This document shows, piece after piece, positions 25,151-33,483 of a stretch of 64,000 nucleotides of DNA. Source of the DNA: BOG-908 sp963692875 (GTDB lineage: Bacteria > Pseudomonadota > Alphaproteobacteria > Acetobacterales > Acetobacteraceae); assembly GCA_965198755.1 (NCBI GenBank), contig OZ240673.1:3224001-3288000 (forward strand), read 5' to 3'. The position numbers and the translations under genes were made by a program. Each line of letters begins with the position of its first letter. Positions within the stretch are counted from its first letter, which is position 1. The notes under the pieces were generated by a model that saw nothing but the letters and a program-made list of their open reading frames with translations, was not told the DNA's origin and made no database searches.

Positions 25151-26372
25151 AGGCGAACAAGCCTTTCCCAATGCTCTCCCCAGGCCCGACCCCAGGCGGC
25201 ACCGCAAACAGCCCGCTTCCCGTATGCGTCGCATACTGGTTCAGCATGTCGAGCTTAGCCATCTTGTCGAAAATCTTGCTGAACTGCGCCCGCGGGTCTT
25301 TCTGATACGCCAGGAACAGCAGCCCCGAATCGTATTCCATCGCCTGGCGCCACGGCGGCCAGCGTTCCGCGGTGAAGCTCACCCCGTCGTTGTAGCTGTA
25401 GCCGCGGCGGAAGATGCGTGCCCCGCTGGCGGCCACGCTCGCCAGCCGCACATGCGCGTTCTCGGCGATGATCGGGTTGCCGTCGGCGTCGGTGGCGTCG
25501 AGGTTGGCCGGGTCGTGCTCGGCGTGTGCCCCAATCGGCGCGCCCTGCACCTTGGTGCGTCCCATCGTCTGTTCCTGGAAGCTGACCGGCGTGCGGTCCC
25601 AGTGTTCCAGGGCGATGCGGATGCGGCGGGCCACCAGGTAGGTGCCGCCGCGCATCCAGTCGGGGCCCTCGTCGCCGGCCCACACTACCGAGTTCATGTC
25701 GGTGGCGTTGGCCGGATCGGGGTTGTTGCTGCCGTCACGGAAGCCCATCAGGTTGCGCGGCGTCTGCGCAATAGGCTGCGGGATAAAGCCGGCCTGCACC
25801 CAGCGTATGTCCGCCGCTCCGTAGGCCAGGCGGGCGAGCTGGCGCACGGCGTGAAAGGCGGTCTGCGGGTCCTCGGCGCAGGCCTGCACGGACAGGTCGC
25901 CGTCGCAGCGCGCCGGCTGAAGCTGGTCGCCCACGAAGCGCTGCAGGTCCGCCAGTGCCGCCGGCCGGCGTGCGGCCAGGCCGTAGCGGTCGTGGCCGTC
26001 CTTGGTGAACAGCGTGGGCCCGAAGCCGAAGGTCAGCGTCAGCCGGGCCGGCGGCATGCCGGCCACGTCCCCAGAATCCGTGGGGTCGGCGGGCTGGCCA
26101 GCGCAGAGGCGGGCGGCCGCCTCGGTCCAGCGTGCCAGCAGGGCCTGCACGTCTTCCCGCTTCGCCGCGGTCAGGTCGAAGGCGGCCAGGTAGGTGTGCG
26201 CCTGCTGCGGCGTGGCGATGCCGGCCTGGTGCTGGCCGTGGAAGGGAACCAGCGGGTCCGGCGTGGGCACGGTGGTACTCTGCGCCGCAGCCGGCCGCGC
26301 TACAGCGGCAGCCGCCAGCCCGGCCGAGACGCCGAGGAAGCCGCGCCGCGACGCCATCGGGCAGCCGCTCAC
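25149..26372 (-). CDS. Dyp-type peroxidase, EfeB/deferrochelatase-like, Tat-exported
   Basis: 407 residues. The twin-arginine leader (ASRRGFLGVSAGL) points to folded export to the periplasm. The Dyp heme motif GFRDGSNNP (about residue 226) holds the catalytic Asp. The proximal His is probably the one in GAPIGAHAEHD. EfeB proteins take iron from heme or oxidise Fe(II) for the EfeU permease; dye-decolourising peroxidase activity is the other possibility. No efeU or efeO is seen nearby. GTG at 26,372 overlaps the stop of the small ORF upstream (GTGA); ATG at 26,357 is an alternative. Confidence 0.9.
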   Translation of the reverse strand: MSGCPMASRRGFLGVSAGLAAAAVARPAAAQSTTVPTPDPLVPFHGQHQAGIATPQQAHTYLAAFDLTAAKREDVQALLARWTEAAARLCAGQPADPTDSGDVAGMPPARLTLTFGFGPTLFTKDGHDRYGLAARRPAALADLQRFVGDQLQPARCDGDLSVQACAEDPQTAFHAVRQLARLAYGAADIRWVQAGFIPQPIAQTPRNLMGFRDGSNNPDPANATDMNSVVWAGDEGPDWMRGGTYLVARRIRIALEHWDRTPVSFQEQTMGRTKVQGAPIGAHAEHDPANLDATDADGNPIIAENAHVRLASVAASGARIFRRGYSYNDGVSFTAERWPPWRQAMEYDSGLLFLAYQKDPRAQFSKIFDKMAKLDMLNQYATHTGSGLFAVPPGVGPGESIGKGLFA

Positions 26373-26512
26373 CGGCCGCTCTCCAACCGCAGCGTGCCGA
26401 CGTTGCCGACGCGGACGCCGCCCAGCGATCCTTTTGAAAGCAAGCTCGCAAAAAGCCCGCGTGCGCCGGCACGGCTGCCGTCGACGCCACGCAAGCTGTG
26501 CCGGAGACTCAT
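26369..26512 (-). CDS. Small ORF coupled to the Dyp peroxidase gene
   Basis: 47 residues, basic and glycine-rich (ends VRVGNVGTLRLESGR). It starts at ATG 26,512, 11 bases after the stop of the propeller gene, and its stop overlaps the peroxidase GTG by four bases. The tight fit on both sides suggests a translated spacer or a genuine small protein. No family recognised. Confidence 0.35.
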   Translation of the reverse strand: MSLRHSLRGVDGSRAGARGLFASLLSKGSLGGVRVGNVGTLRLESGR

Positions 26513-26523
26513 CGGGCGTCCAC

Positions 26524-27765
26524 TCACCGCGAGCCGGCCCGCATCAGCGTGTTGACGTCGTCCATGACGTAGTAGAACCCCTTGTTGTCGGGCGTCATCG
26601 CGATGCCGAACAGGTTGCCGTTGCCCGGCGGCGACTGCGCCTGGTCGGTGTTGATCCATTGCGCATAGATTTGCTTTCCCGCCGCAGGGTCAACCTCCAC
26701 CAGCCGCCCATCCTTGCCGTTGCACACCAGCAGGTGCCCCTGCGGCGAGAACACCATCGCCAGCGGCCATGACAGCAGCCCGCCCTGTGTCACCACCCGG
26801 CCGGTGCCGGCGCTGTCCGTGCGGGTCAGCGCGTTGGGGATCGCCACGATCAGATTGTCCAGCCCGTCGGTCACGTACAGCGTACCATCGATCGCCAATG
26901 CCAGCCCGGTGGGGCCGAGCAGGAAGTTGTCGCGGTCCGCGCGCTGGGCGAAGCCGGACCCCACCACCGTGCGGCTGGCGATGACCGGCGGCAGGCCCGG
27001 TGCCACCGTCAGGTCCAGCCGCAGCACGCTGGCCTTGTGCACCACCACCGGCAGGCTGGTCGCCGGGTCCAGCACGGCCGGCGACGGCAACCCGAGCCCC
27101 GCCATGCTGACGAACAGCGTGGCCGTGGCGCCGCGGTCCACCACCGCCATGTTCCCCCAAGGGTCGGTGATGCCGGGGCCGGACCAGGCGGCGACGAACT
27201 TGCCCTGGCTGTCCAGCACCAGCAGGCAGCCGTCACCCTTGGTGGCGGTGGTGCCGTCGCGGCTTGGCGTGCTGCCGACGATCACCCAGCCGGTCTGCAG
27301 CACGGCCATCGCGGTGGTCAGGCCGACGCCGCCCGGGCACTGCGGCAAATGCTGCGGCAGGCGCGCGAACAGGTAGGTGTCGCGGGTGGACGGCCGGAAG
27401 CCCACGATGGTGGTGCCGGTCCCTTGCAGGTTGGAGATGTTGTTGAAGTTGTCGACCAGCACGTCGTCTTTCTGGAACTTGCCGGCGGACACGGGGGCTA
27501 CGACGACGGCGTAGGGGTTGATGTCGCCGTTGTCGGTGACGGTGGACGTCATCGTGGCGTGGCGGTGCACCGTCTCCAGGAAGCCTGCTGGCTCGGCCTG
27601 CGCACTGCCGGCGAGGCAGAGGAAGGCAAGGCAAGCGGTTCTTTTTTGAAAAAAAGAACCAAAAAACTTTTGTTCCCTGGCGCTGGTGACCGGTGTCGTT
27701 TCAGCTTTCGACGACGGGGCGCGCGAGAGCCTGCTTCTTTTCGAAAAAGAAGAATCTCCTAGCAT
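26524..27765 (-). CDS. Secreted NHL/SMP-30-like beta-propeller protein, start inside a repeat
   Basis: 413 residues in the longest frame. The natural signal peptide seems to be KRTACLAFLCLAGSAQA, but its basic end is encoded by the last bases of repeat R19, and no start codon lies between the repeat and the hydrophobic core. The only in-frame ATG is at 27,765, on the far side of the repeat. The mature part is a six-bladed-propeller-like protein with NHL-type repeats (GPTGLALAIDGTLYVTDGLDNLIVAIP, in parts). Probably periplasmic. First gene of the unit leading to the Dyp peroxidase. The repeat may have replaced the native 5' end. Confidence 0.75.
   Translation of the reverse strand: MLGDSSFSKRSRLSRAPSSKAETTPVTSAREQKFFGSFFQKRTACLAFLCLAGSAQAEPAGFLETVHRHATMTSTVTDNGDINPYAVVVAPVSAGKFQKDDVLVDNFNNISNLQGTGTTIVGFRPSTRDTYLFARLPQHLPQCPGGVGLTTAMAVLQTGWVIVGSTPSRDGTTATKGDGCLLVLDSQGKFVAAWSGPGITDPWGNMAVVDRGATATLFVSMAGLGLPSPAVLDPATSLPVVVHKASVLRLDLTVAPGLPPVIASRTVVGSGFAQRADRDNFLLGPTGLALAIDGTLYVTDGLDNLIVAIPNALTRTDSAGTGRVVTQGGLLSWPLAMVFSPQGHLLVCNGKDGRLVEVDPAAGKQIYAQWINTDQAQSPPGNGNLFGIAMTPDNKGFYYVMDDVNTLMRAGSR
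27624..27755. repeat. Interspersed palindromic repeat overlapping a coding start (R19)
   Basis: Perfect GTTC left arm; right arm CTTC, decayed. The left arm is read in frame into the signal peptide of the propeller protein. Confidence 0.75.
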
Positions 27766-27784
27766 CTTCAGAAGCTCCTTCGGT

Positions 27785-29230
27785 TCAGAACAATATGTTG
27801 GTGCGCACGCCGAGCACGAACTCGTCGCCTACGCGCCGTGTGGGGTCACTCGGATAGGTGATGCCGCCGCCTGGGTTGAAGATATACTGCAGGTCCGGCT
27901 GCACCTGCCACCAGGGATGCACCGAGTATTGATAGGTGGCCTCGATGTAGGTCTCGCTGGTGCGGATGGCTGTGTAGACGCCCGGTGCCAAGTTCGCCGC
28001 GTCGTGGTCCAGCGCGGTGACAGCGTGGCTGACATGCGCGTAGCCCAGGCCGAAACCCACCAAATCGTCCGGCCGGCGGATGAACGGCTGGTGGAACACC
28101 ACGCCGGCGTTCAGCCCTAGGTCGGCTACGTTACGGTCCGCCTGAGGTGCGACCACGATGCGGCCGAACACGCTGACCGAGCGGTTGGGGTTGGACCCTT
28201 GCCGCCAGACCATCTGGTCGGCCACGCCGTAGATGCCGAGGTCGCCGCGATGCTGCAACGGCTGGCCGGTGGACAACGGCGAGGCCAGGCTGCGGCCGGC
28301 GGTGTCAAACCGCTGGTCGCCAAACGTGTCTGTGTCGTAGAACACGCCCAACCGGTAGGTGCGGCCGAGCGGCGCCCCCTCGCCCGGATAGACCAGGCTG
28401 CCCACGGCCGGGTAGGCGTACTGTATCTCGGCCAGCGCCAGCGTGCCGCCGTCCAGCGGGAAGATGGTGCCGGACGCGTCGTTCTGCTGCGAGTCGCCCA
28501 GCGTGTTGGTGGCCGGGTTGCCGTTGAACACGCCCACTAGCAGGGTGATCGGGTTGATCGGCCGGTAGCGCAGCCGCACGCCGAGGTCCGACAGCGGGTA
28601 GGCTGGCCCGCCGCCGGGCAGGTCCACCGAGGGCACCAGCGGCCAGCCGAACGAGGTGTTGACGAAGTAGGCGCCGTTCGGGCTGTAGATGAACTCCTGG
28701 TCGATGCTCTGCTGGCCCACCTTGATGTCGGCGCGGTCCTCGTCGAGGAACTTCTGGTCGTACCAGGCCTCCCACAGCCGCGTCGCGCGGTCCGCCTCGA
28801 TGCCGGACTGTGTCTGCAGGGTGCCCAAATTGTCGGCGCTGAGGTTGCGGCCGTGGATCTGCAGCGCGCTGATGTTGAACAGGCCGCCGTACCAGCCAAA
28901 GGCGCGCGCGGTGTCGAGCTGCAGGATTGCCTGGGTCAGGCCGTCGTAGTCCAAGCCGCGCCGATAGCCGCCGGTGGGGTTGCCCAGCACCTCGCTGGTC
29001 TCCTGCACGGCGAGCGATATGCCGTATTTCGCCAGCACGGTGCGGATGCCGAACAGGTCGCCGAGCAGGAAGTTGGTGCGCTGCAGGTCGCCGAGGAAGC
29101 CGTTGTAGCCCTGGGTGCCGTCGGGGTTCTCCGCACCGCTGCTGGACACGGCGAGCGGGGGCGGGGCGGCCAGAGCCGTGGTGGAGGCGGCCAGGCCGGC
29201 GGCGAGGCTGCAAATGCGAATTACTCTCAT
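27785..29230 (-). CDS. OprB family carbohydrate-selective porin
   Basis: 481 residues. Signal peptide ending STTALAAP; then a 16-strand-type barrel with the OprB signature regions (LGDLFGIRTVLAKYGISLAVQETSE in parts, RLWEAWYDQKF, DIKVGQQSIDQEF, TYQYSVHPWWQVQPDLQYIFNPGG) and a C-terminal aromatic residue (NILF) typical of outer-membrane proteins. OprB porins admit glucose and other sugars; in acetic-acid-type bacteria many copies exist. ATG at 29,230; TTG at 29,236 is possible. No sugar dehydrogenase is adjacent. Confidence 0.93.
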   Translation of the reverse strand: MRVIRICSLAAGLAASTTALAAPPPLAVSSSGAENPDGTQGYNGFLGDLQRTNFLLGDLFGIRTVLAKYGISLAVQETSEVLGNPTGGYRRGLDYDGLTQAILQLDTARAFGWYGGLFNISALQIHGRNLSADNLGTLQTQSGIEADRATRLWEAWYDQKFLDEDRADIKVGQQSIDQEFIYSPNGAYFVNTSFGWPLVPSVDLPGGGPAYPLSDLGVRLRYRPINPITLLVGVFNGNPATNTLGDSQQNDASGTIFPLDGGTLALAEIQYAYPAVGSLVYPGEGAPLGRTYRLGVFYDTDTFGDQRFDTAGRSLASPLSTGQPLQHRGDLGIYGVADQMVWRQGSNPNRSVSVFGRIVVAPQADRNVADLGLNAGVVFHQPFIRRPDDLVGFGLGYAHVSHAVTALDHDAANLAPGVYTAIRTSETYIEATYQYSVHPWWQVQPDLQYIFNPGGGITYPSDPTRRVGDEFVLGVRTNILF

Positions 29231-29282
29231 TTGCAAAGTAGATAGGCGGCAGTCGGCGGGGTGTCAACGCCGGAATGGCGGG

Positions 29283-29472
29283 CAGCAAGCAAGGCCTTCT
29301 TTTTCGAGAAAAAGAAGCAAAAAGCTTTTGTCTCGGCTGTCGCGGACGGCTGAAACCGCAAGCTCTCGCCCAGTGTCCGGCAGCAAGCATGAGTCCTGTT
29401 GTCGCGAGGTTCTCCACCACGCGCCTACGGGAACAAAAGTTTTTGGTTCTTTCAAAAAAGAACCGCTTGCCT
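29283..29472. repeat. Interspersed palindromic repeat with enlarged centre (R20)
   Basis: The left arm is CTTC (CTTTTTCGAGAAAAAG), the right arm GTTC with a shortened stem. The centre is about 45 bases longer than usual and holds a second GTCGCGAGG, which looks like two left-centre modules in a row. Confidence 0.75.
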
Positions 29473-29561
29473 TCCCCTTCTCCGGATGCGCCCGCCAGGA
29501 CCGGAGCGCCTGCCCCGCTACCCCACCCTAACCTGCGCCCTCATCATGCAGGGGCCTGGCA

Positions 29562-30968
29562 ATGACCGACACCACCGAGGCGCTTGCCCGCGCCTTTCAC
29601 CATGCCGTCGACTACCTCGACACGCTGGACCACCGTCCGGTCACGGCGACGGCGACCCTGGCGGAGCTCCGCGCGCGGCTTCGGCTCCGGCTGGCCGACG
29701 CGCCGACGCCGGCCTCGACAGTCATCGACGACCTCGTTGCGGCGACGGCCGGTGGACAGCTTGGCTCCGCAGGGGGCCGTTTCTTCGCGTGGGTGATCGG
29801 CGGCGCGTTGCCCGCTGCCCTGGCCGCAGACTGGCTGGCCGCCGCCTGGGACGTCAACGCTGCCCTCTACGCCTGCGGGCCGGCCGCCGCGGTTGTCGAG
29901 GAGGTGGCGGGCGAGTGGGTCAAGGAGGTGCTCGACCTGCCGCGCGAGGCGTCCTTCGCGTTCACCACCGGCTGCCAGTCCGCGCACATGACCTGCCTGG
30001 CCGCCGCCCGGCATGGCTTGCTTGCCCGGCGCGGTTGGGACGTGGAGGCCGACGGTCTCGCCGGTGCGCCCCGCCTGCGCGTGCTCGCCACCGAGCAACA
30101 CCACGGGTCGGTCAACCGGGCGCTGCGTTTTCTCGGCATCGGCACACATGCGCTGCGGACGCTGGCGACGGACGCGGACGGCAGGCTGCGGCCGGCTACG
30201 CTGGCCGCCGCGCTGGCGGCGTCCGACGGCCCGACGATCGTGGTTCTGGACGCCGCCGACCTCAACATCGGCGCCTGCGATCCTTTCGCCGAACTGATCC
30301 CACTGGCGCACGCGGCCGGCGCCTGGGTCCATGTCGATGGCGCGTTCGGCCTGTGGGCGCGCGCCAGTCCCCGCTACCGCCACCTGGTCGACGGCGTCGA
30401 CGGTGCGGATTCCTGGGCCACCGACGCGCATAAATGGCTGAACACGCCGCAGGACAACGGCATCGCCATCGTTCGCAACCGGGAAGCGCACCGCGCCGCC
30501 ATGACGATCAGCGCGGACTACCTGGTTGCGGGCGGCGATGCGCGCGATGCGATCGACTGGACTCCGGAATGGACGCGGCGCGCGCGCGGCTACCCGGTCT
30601 ACGCGGCGCTGCGCGAGCTGGGCAGGGACGGCCTGGCTTGCCTGATCGAGCGTTGCTGCGAGAGTTGCCAGGCGCTCACGCTGGGGATCGCCGGGCTGGA
30701 CGGTGCCGAGCTGGTGGCGGCGCCGAGTCTCAACCAGGGGCTCGTGCGCTTCCTGGCGGCAGACGGCGAGCATGACCGGCACACGGACGCGACGATCGCG
30801 GCGATCAACGCTGAGGGGACCGCCTACTTCAGCGGCACCACGTTCCGGGGACGGCGCGCGATGCGCATCAGCGTTGTCAACTGGCGCACGCGAGAGCCGG
30901 ACGTGCGACGCACGGTCGAGGCGGTGGCAAGGGTTGTGGGCCGGGTCACGTGTAATACACGGTCGTGA
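29562..30968 (+). CDS. PLP-dependent group II decarboxylase/aminotransferase-like enzyme
   Basis: 468 residues. A fold-type I PLP enzyme of the aromatic-L-amino-acid/glutamate decarboxylase family. FTTGCQSAHMTCLAAAR is the phosphate-binding region, VHVDGAFGLWA holds the Asp for the pyridine nitrogen, and SWATDAHKWLNTPQD contains the Schiff-base Lys (about residue 290). ATG at 29,562 with CAGGGG upstream. The substrate is not determinable here; homologues act on aromatic amino acids, aspartate or on cyclic acyl intermediates. Monocistronic between repeats. Confidence 0.88.
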   Translation: MTDTTEALARAFHHAVDYLDTLDHRPVTATATLAELRARLRLRLADAPTPASTVIDDLVAATAGGQLGSAGGRFFAWVIGGALPAALAADWLAAAWDVNAALYACGPAAAVVEEVAGEWVKEVLDLPREASFAFTTGCQSAHMTCLAAARHGLLARRGWDVEADGLAGAPRLRVLATEQHHGSVNRALRFLGIGTHALRTLATDADGRLRPATLAAALAASDGPTIVVLDAADLNIGACDPFAELIPLAHAAGAWVHVDGAFGLWARASPRYRHLVDGVDGADSWATDAHKWLNTPQDNGIAIVRNREAHRAAMTISADYLVAGGDARDAIDWTPEWTRRARGYPVYAALRELGRDGLACLIERCCESCQALTLGIAGLDGAELVAAPSLNQGLVRFLAADGEHDRHTDATIAAINAEGTAYFSGTTFRGRRAMRISVVNWRTREPDVRRTVEAVARVVGRVTCNTRS

Positions 30969-30985
30969 CTCTCGGCGCTCAAGAA

Positions 30986-31110
30986 GAAAGCAAGGCCTGC
31001 TTTTTTGAAAAAAAGCAGCAAAAAACTTTTGTCTCGGCTGTCGCGGAGGTTTCTGCAGCGCGCGCGCAAGGGAATACACGTCTTTCAGTTCGCTTGGGAC
31101 GAACCGCTTG
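30986..31110. repeat. Interspersed palindromic repeat, right arm decayed (R21)
   Basis: Perfect CTGC left arm. The right arm has lost its hairpin (CAGTTCGCTTGGGACGAACCGC). Confidence 0.7.
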
Positions 31111-31192
31111 GCTAGTTCTGATACGACAAGCCGACACTGCAGGACCGTTGGTGGATGCGAGAACCAGGATGGTCTGTCTGTCTGTCTCGGCC

Positions 31193-31282
31193 TGCCGGGT
31201 TGAAGCGTGCCGTTCAGCCGTCCGCGACAGCCGAAGCAAAAGCTTTTTGCTTCTTTTTCTCGAAAAAGAAGCGCTTGCTTTC
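31193..31282. repeat. Interspersed palindromic repeat, right half (R22)
   Basis: Right-half copy with the TCCGCGACAGCC centre and CTTC-type hairpin ending CGCTTGCTT, four bases before the next stop codon. Confidence 0.75.
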
Positions 31283-31285
31283 TTC

Positions 31286-31819
31286 CTACCCCGGCGCCCC
31301 AGCCCGGCTAACCGCCTTGCGAGAGTGCAGCAGGTCCACCTCAGGCGCAGGCAGCGTGTCCGCATATGCGGTGCCGTTCCAAACCCAGCGGTCTTTCCCG
31401 TGCACCAGCAGGTCGTACATCCCGTGATGCGACCGGCGCGACACCTGGATCGGCCCGCTGATCGAGTCGAGCACTTTGGTCCAGGTCTCGCCGTGCTTGA
31501 GGTAGGCCGAGGTGGAGCACCCGGCCGAGCCGCAGAACGAGGCCGACTGCACCTGCACGAACAGCGCCGCCGCGGCCGGCCGCACGGACAGCCGCGCCGA
31601 GCCCACCAGCATCACCGGCGGGTCACCCGCCTTTTGCGACTGCCGCAGGTCGGCGGCGGTCAGCTTGATCGCGGTCGCTTCCAGCGCGCTGCCGGGCTGG
31701 GTGGTCAGCTCGATGGTGCCCGGCGTGCCGGCCTTGGGCGGCGCTGCGGCGGCCAGCAGCGGCAGGCACAGGACGAGGGCGGCAGCGCGGCGGCGGGACG
31801 GTTCAGGCATGGTGCTCAT
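31286..31819 (-). CDS. Small secreted hypothetical protein
   Basis: 177 residues. Signal peptide (RRRAAALVLCLPLLAAAA); the mature part holds a Cys pair (SFCGSAGCSTSAYL) and a C-terminal segment DLLVHGKDRWVWNGTAYAD. Homologues are usually labelled hypothetical. The start is ATG at 31,819, or ATG at 31,810 which overlaps the end of the DedA gene; either way coupling to dedA is likely. Function unknown. The Trp-rich GKDRWVWNG motif suggests binding of a small ligand, but this is a guess. Confidence 0.65.
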   Translation of the reverse strand: MSTMPEPSRRRAAALVLCLPLLAAAAPPKAGTPGTIELTTQPGSALEATAIKLTAADLRQSQKAGDPPVMLVGSARLSVRPAAAALFVQVQSASFCGSAGCSTSAYLKHGETWTKVLDSISGPIQVSRRSHHGMYDLLVHGKDRWVWNGTAYADTLPAPEVDLLHSRKAVSRAGAPG

Positions 31820-32435
31820 AGGCTTCGGAACGCATGGCGATCTCTTCCAGCCGCAATTCGTTCCGCTTGACGAACCTGAGTACGGCGATCACTCCGGCGA
31901 CGGTGGCGATCGCAAGCACCCACTGGAAGCGGCCGGACATCCGCCGCGCCGCGTCGCCCAGCGCGTAGGCGAACAGCCCGTGCGCGCAGGGCCACACGAC
32001 GCCGCCGGCCAGCGTCCAGGCGAGAAACGCCCGCCACGGCATGGCGCTGGCGCCGGCCAGCGGCGCGTTGAAGCTGCGCAGCACGCTGACGAAACGGCTG
32101 AAGAAGACCACCTTGCCGCCATGCATGCGGAACAGGTAGCGGAACAGCGCCAGACGCCGCCCGGTCAGCCCCACCCGCGCGCCGTGCCGCACCAGCAGCG
32201 TCGAACCCAGCACGCGGCCGATGGCAAAACCTACCAGGTTGCCCAGCACGGCACCGGCAATGGCCGCGGCGATGACCCAGGCGATGTCCAGCCGGTGCGT
32301 GGTGGATGCGTAGATGGCGGCGCCGAAGAAGATGGTCTCGCCAGGGAACAGCAGGCCCGCACACTCGACGGCGAGCCCGGCGGTGATGACGCCGTAGCCG
32401 TATTCGCGCAGCAGGTGGTCGGCGAAATGCATCAT
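31803..32435 (-). CDS. DedA family membrane protein
   Basis: 210 residues with several membrane segments. DedA/SNARE-associated pattern: AGLLFPGETIFFGAAIYA near residue 25 (the conserved E within the re-entrant loop), GNLVGFAIGRVLG, and FFSRFVSVLRSFNAPLAGASAMPWRAFLAWT (in parts) with the family arginine. DedA proteins take part in lipid carrier (undecaprenyl phosphate or phospholipid) flipping. ATG at 32,435 chosen. It overlaps the following secreted-protein gene by about 17 bases, so the two form an operon. Confidence 0.88.
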   Translation of the reverse strand: MMHFADHLLREYGYGVITAGLAVECAGLLFPGETIFFGAAIYASTTHRLDIAWVIAAAIAGAVLGNLVGFAIGRVLGSTLLVRHGARVGLTGRRLALFRYLFRMHGGKVVFFSRFVSVLRSFNAPLAGASAMPWRAFLAWTLAGGVVWPCAHGLFAYALGDAARRMSGRFQWVLAIATVAGVIAVLRFVKRNELRLEEIAMRSEAYEHHA

Positions 32436-32471
32436 CGGGAAGGGCGAGCTTACAGGATCGTTCCCGGTTGC

Positions 32472-32540
32472 CAAGCAAAAGCAAGGCCTTCTTTTTTGAA
32501 AAAAAGAAGCAGAAAACTTTTGTCGCGGCTGTCGCCCGAC
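32472..32540. repeat. Interspersed palindromic repeat, left half (R23)
   Basis: Perfect CTTC arm and GGCTGTCGC half-centre; the right half is absent. Confidence 0.75.
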
Positions 32541-32600
32541 CTCTCCTGACTGCCTCGAGTTTCAGAACTTCGGCGTTCTGTCGAAGACGGGGCTTGGGTG

Positions 32601-33152
32601 CTAGCGCGTCGCCATGTCTCCGCTCGCCATGTAGCCGGACGGAAACTCGAGCACGAACGTCGAGCGGCCGAAGCCGCTCGTGTCGATCTTGTCGGGGATC
32701 GCCAGGGACGTGACCGTACCCGGCGAAGTGGTCGTGAAGGTCGCCATGAACGTCGTGCCGACCTCCTGCAGGAAGTTCTGCACCGTGATCGAGGAGACGC
32801 CGCTGGCGTTCTGCTGGATGGTGACCTGGTCGCAGGCGCCCGGCCCGAGATATGGAAACGTAACCGTGCCGAACGTGGCGGTGACCGACGCGATCGGCGA
32901 CGGGTTTGGGCCGCACGCGTAGCCGCCCCGGTAGGTCGCGGTGTTCGCCGTGAACGTGCCGGTCAGCGTCTTGTTCAGCTTCAAGGTGATGATGCCGACC
33001 GATCCCAGCGATTGGTCCATCGGCGCCGTTCCCGGTCCGCCCGCCCCGTATTCGACAAGCACCTTGAACCGGTAGCTGGCATAGTCGCCAGCATGCGCCG
33101 GCCCGGCGATAGCGGCAAAGCCTATGACAGGAGCTGCGAAGATGCGTCTCAT
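32601..33152 (-). CDS. Secreted hypothetical beta-rich protein
   Basis: 183 residues. Signal peptide ending AGPAHAGD; then a Thr/Gly-rich beta-strand protein with two Cys residues (GYACGPNPS and PGACDQV), probably a disulphide. The ATG at 33,152 follows GGAGC. It resembles no family I can name. The strand pattern suggests a single immunoglobulin-like or jelly-roll domain. Confidence 0.6.
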   Translation of the reverse strand: MRRIFAAPVIGFAAIAGPAHAGDYASYRFKVLVEYGAGGPGTAPMDQSLGSVGIITLKLNKTLTGTFTANTATYRGGYACGPNPSPIASVTATFGTVTFPYLGPGACDQVTIQQNASGVSSITVQNFLQEVGTTFMATFTTTSPGTVTSLAIPDKIDTSGFGRSTFVLEFPSGYMASGDMATR

Positions 33153-33280
33153 CCGTGAAGCTCCGGAGGCGGCCTATCACTGATATGTAGCCGATACGCG
33201 GAGACAATGGTCATCACCAGAGCGTGAACCCAAATGTAACGTCAGCTTCCCATGGCTCCAACTTTTCGACGTCCGGTAAG

Positions 33281-33410
33281 GAAGCAAGGCCTGCTTTTTT
33301 GAAAAAGCAGCAAAAAACTTTTGTCCCTGCTGTCGCGATGACTCTGCAGCGCGCGACAGCGGAGACAAAAGTTTTTTGGTTCTTTTTTTCAAAAAAGAAC
33401 TGCTTGCTTA
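33281..33410. repeat. Interspersed palindromic repeat, full copy (R24)
   Basis: CTGC left arm (loop one A shorter), GTTC right arm. It lies between divergent ends of two minus-strand genes. Confidence 0.85.
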
Positions 33411-33483
33411 TGCTGTAGCCGGTCGAGGCTCCGGCTCGTTCATACAACGAGCGTAGGATTTGGCAGGCCACTTCTGCCGCTCG

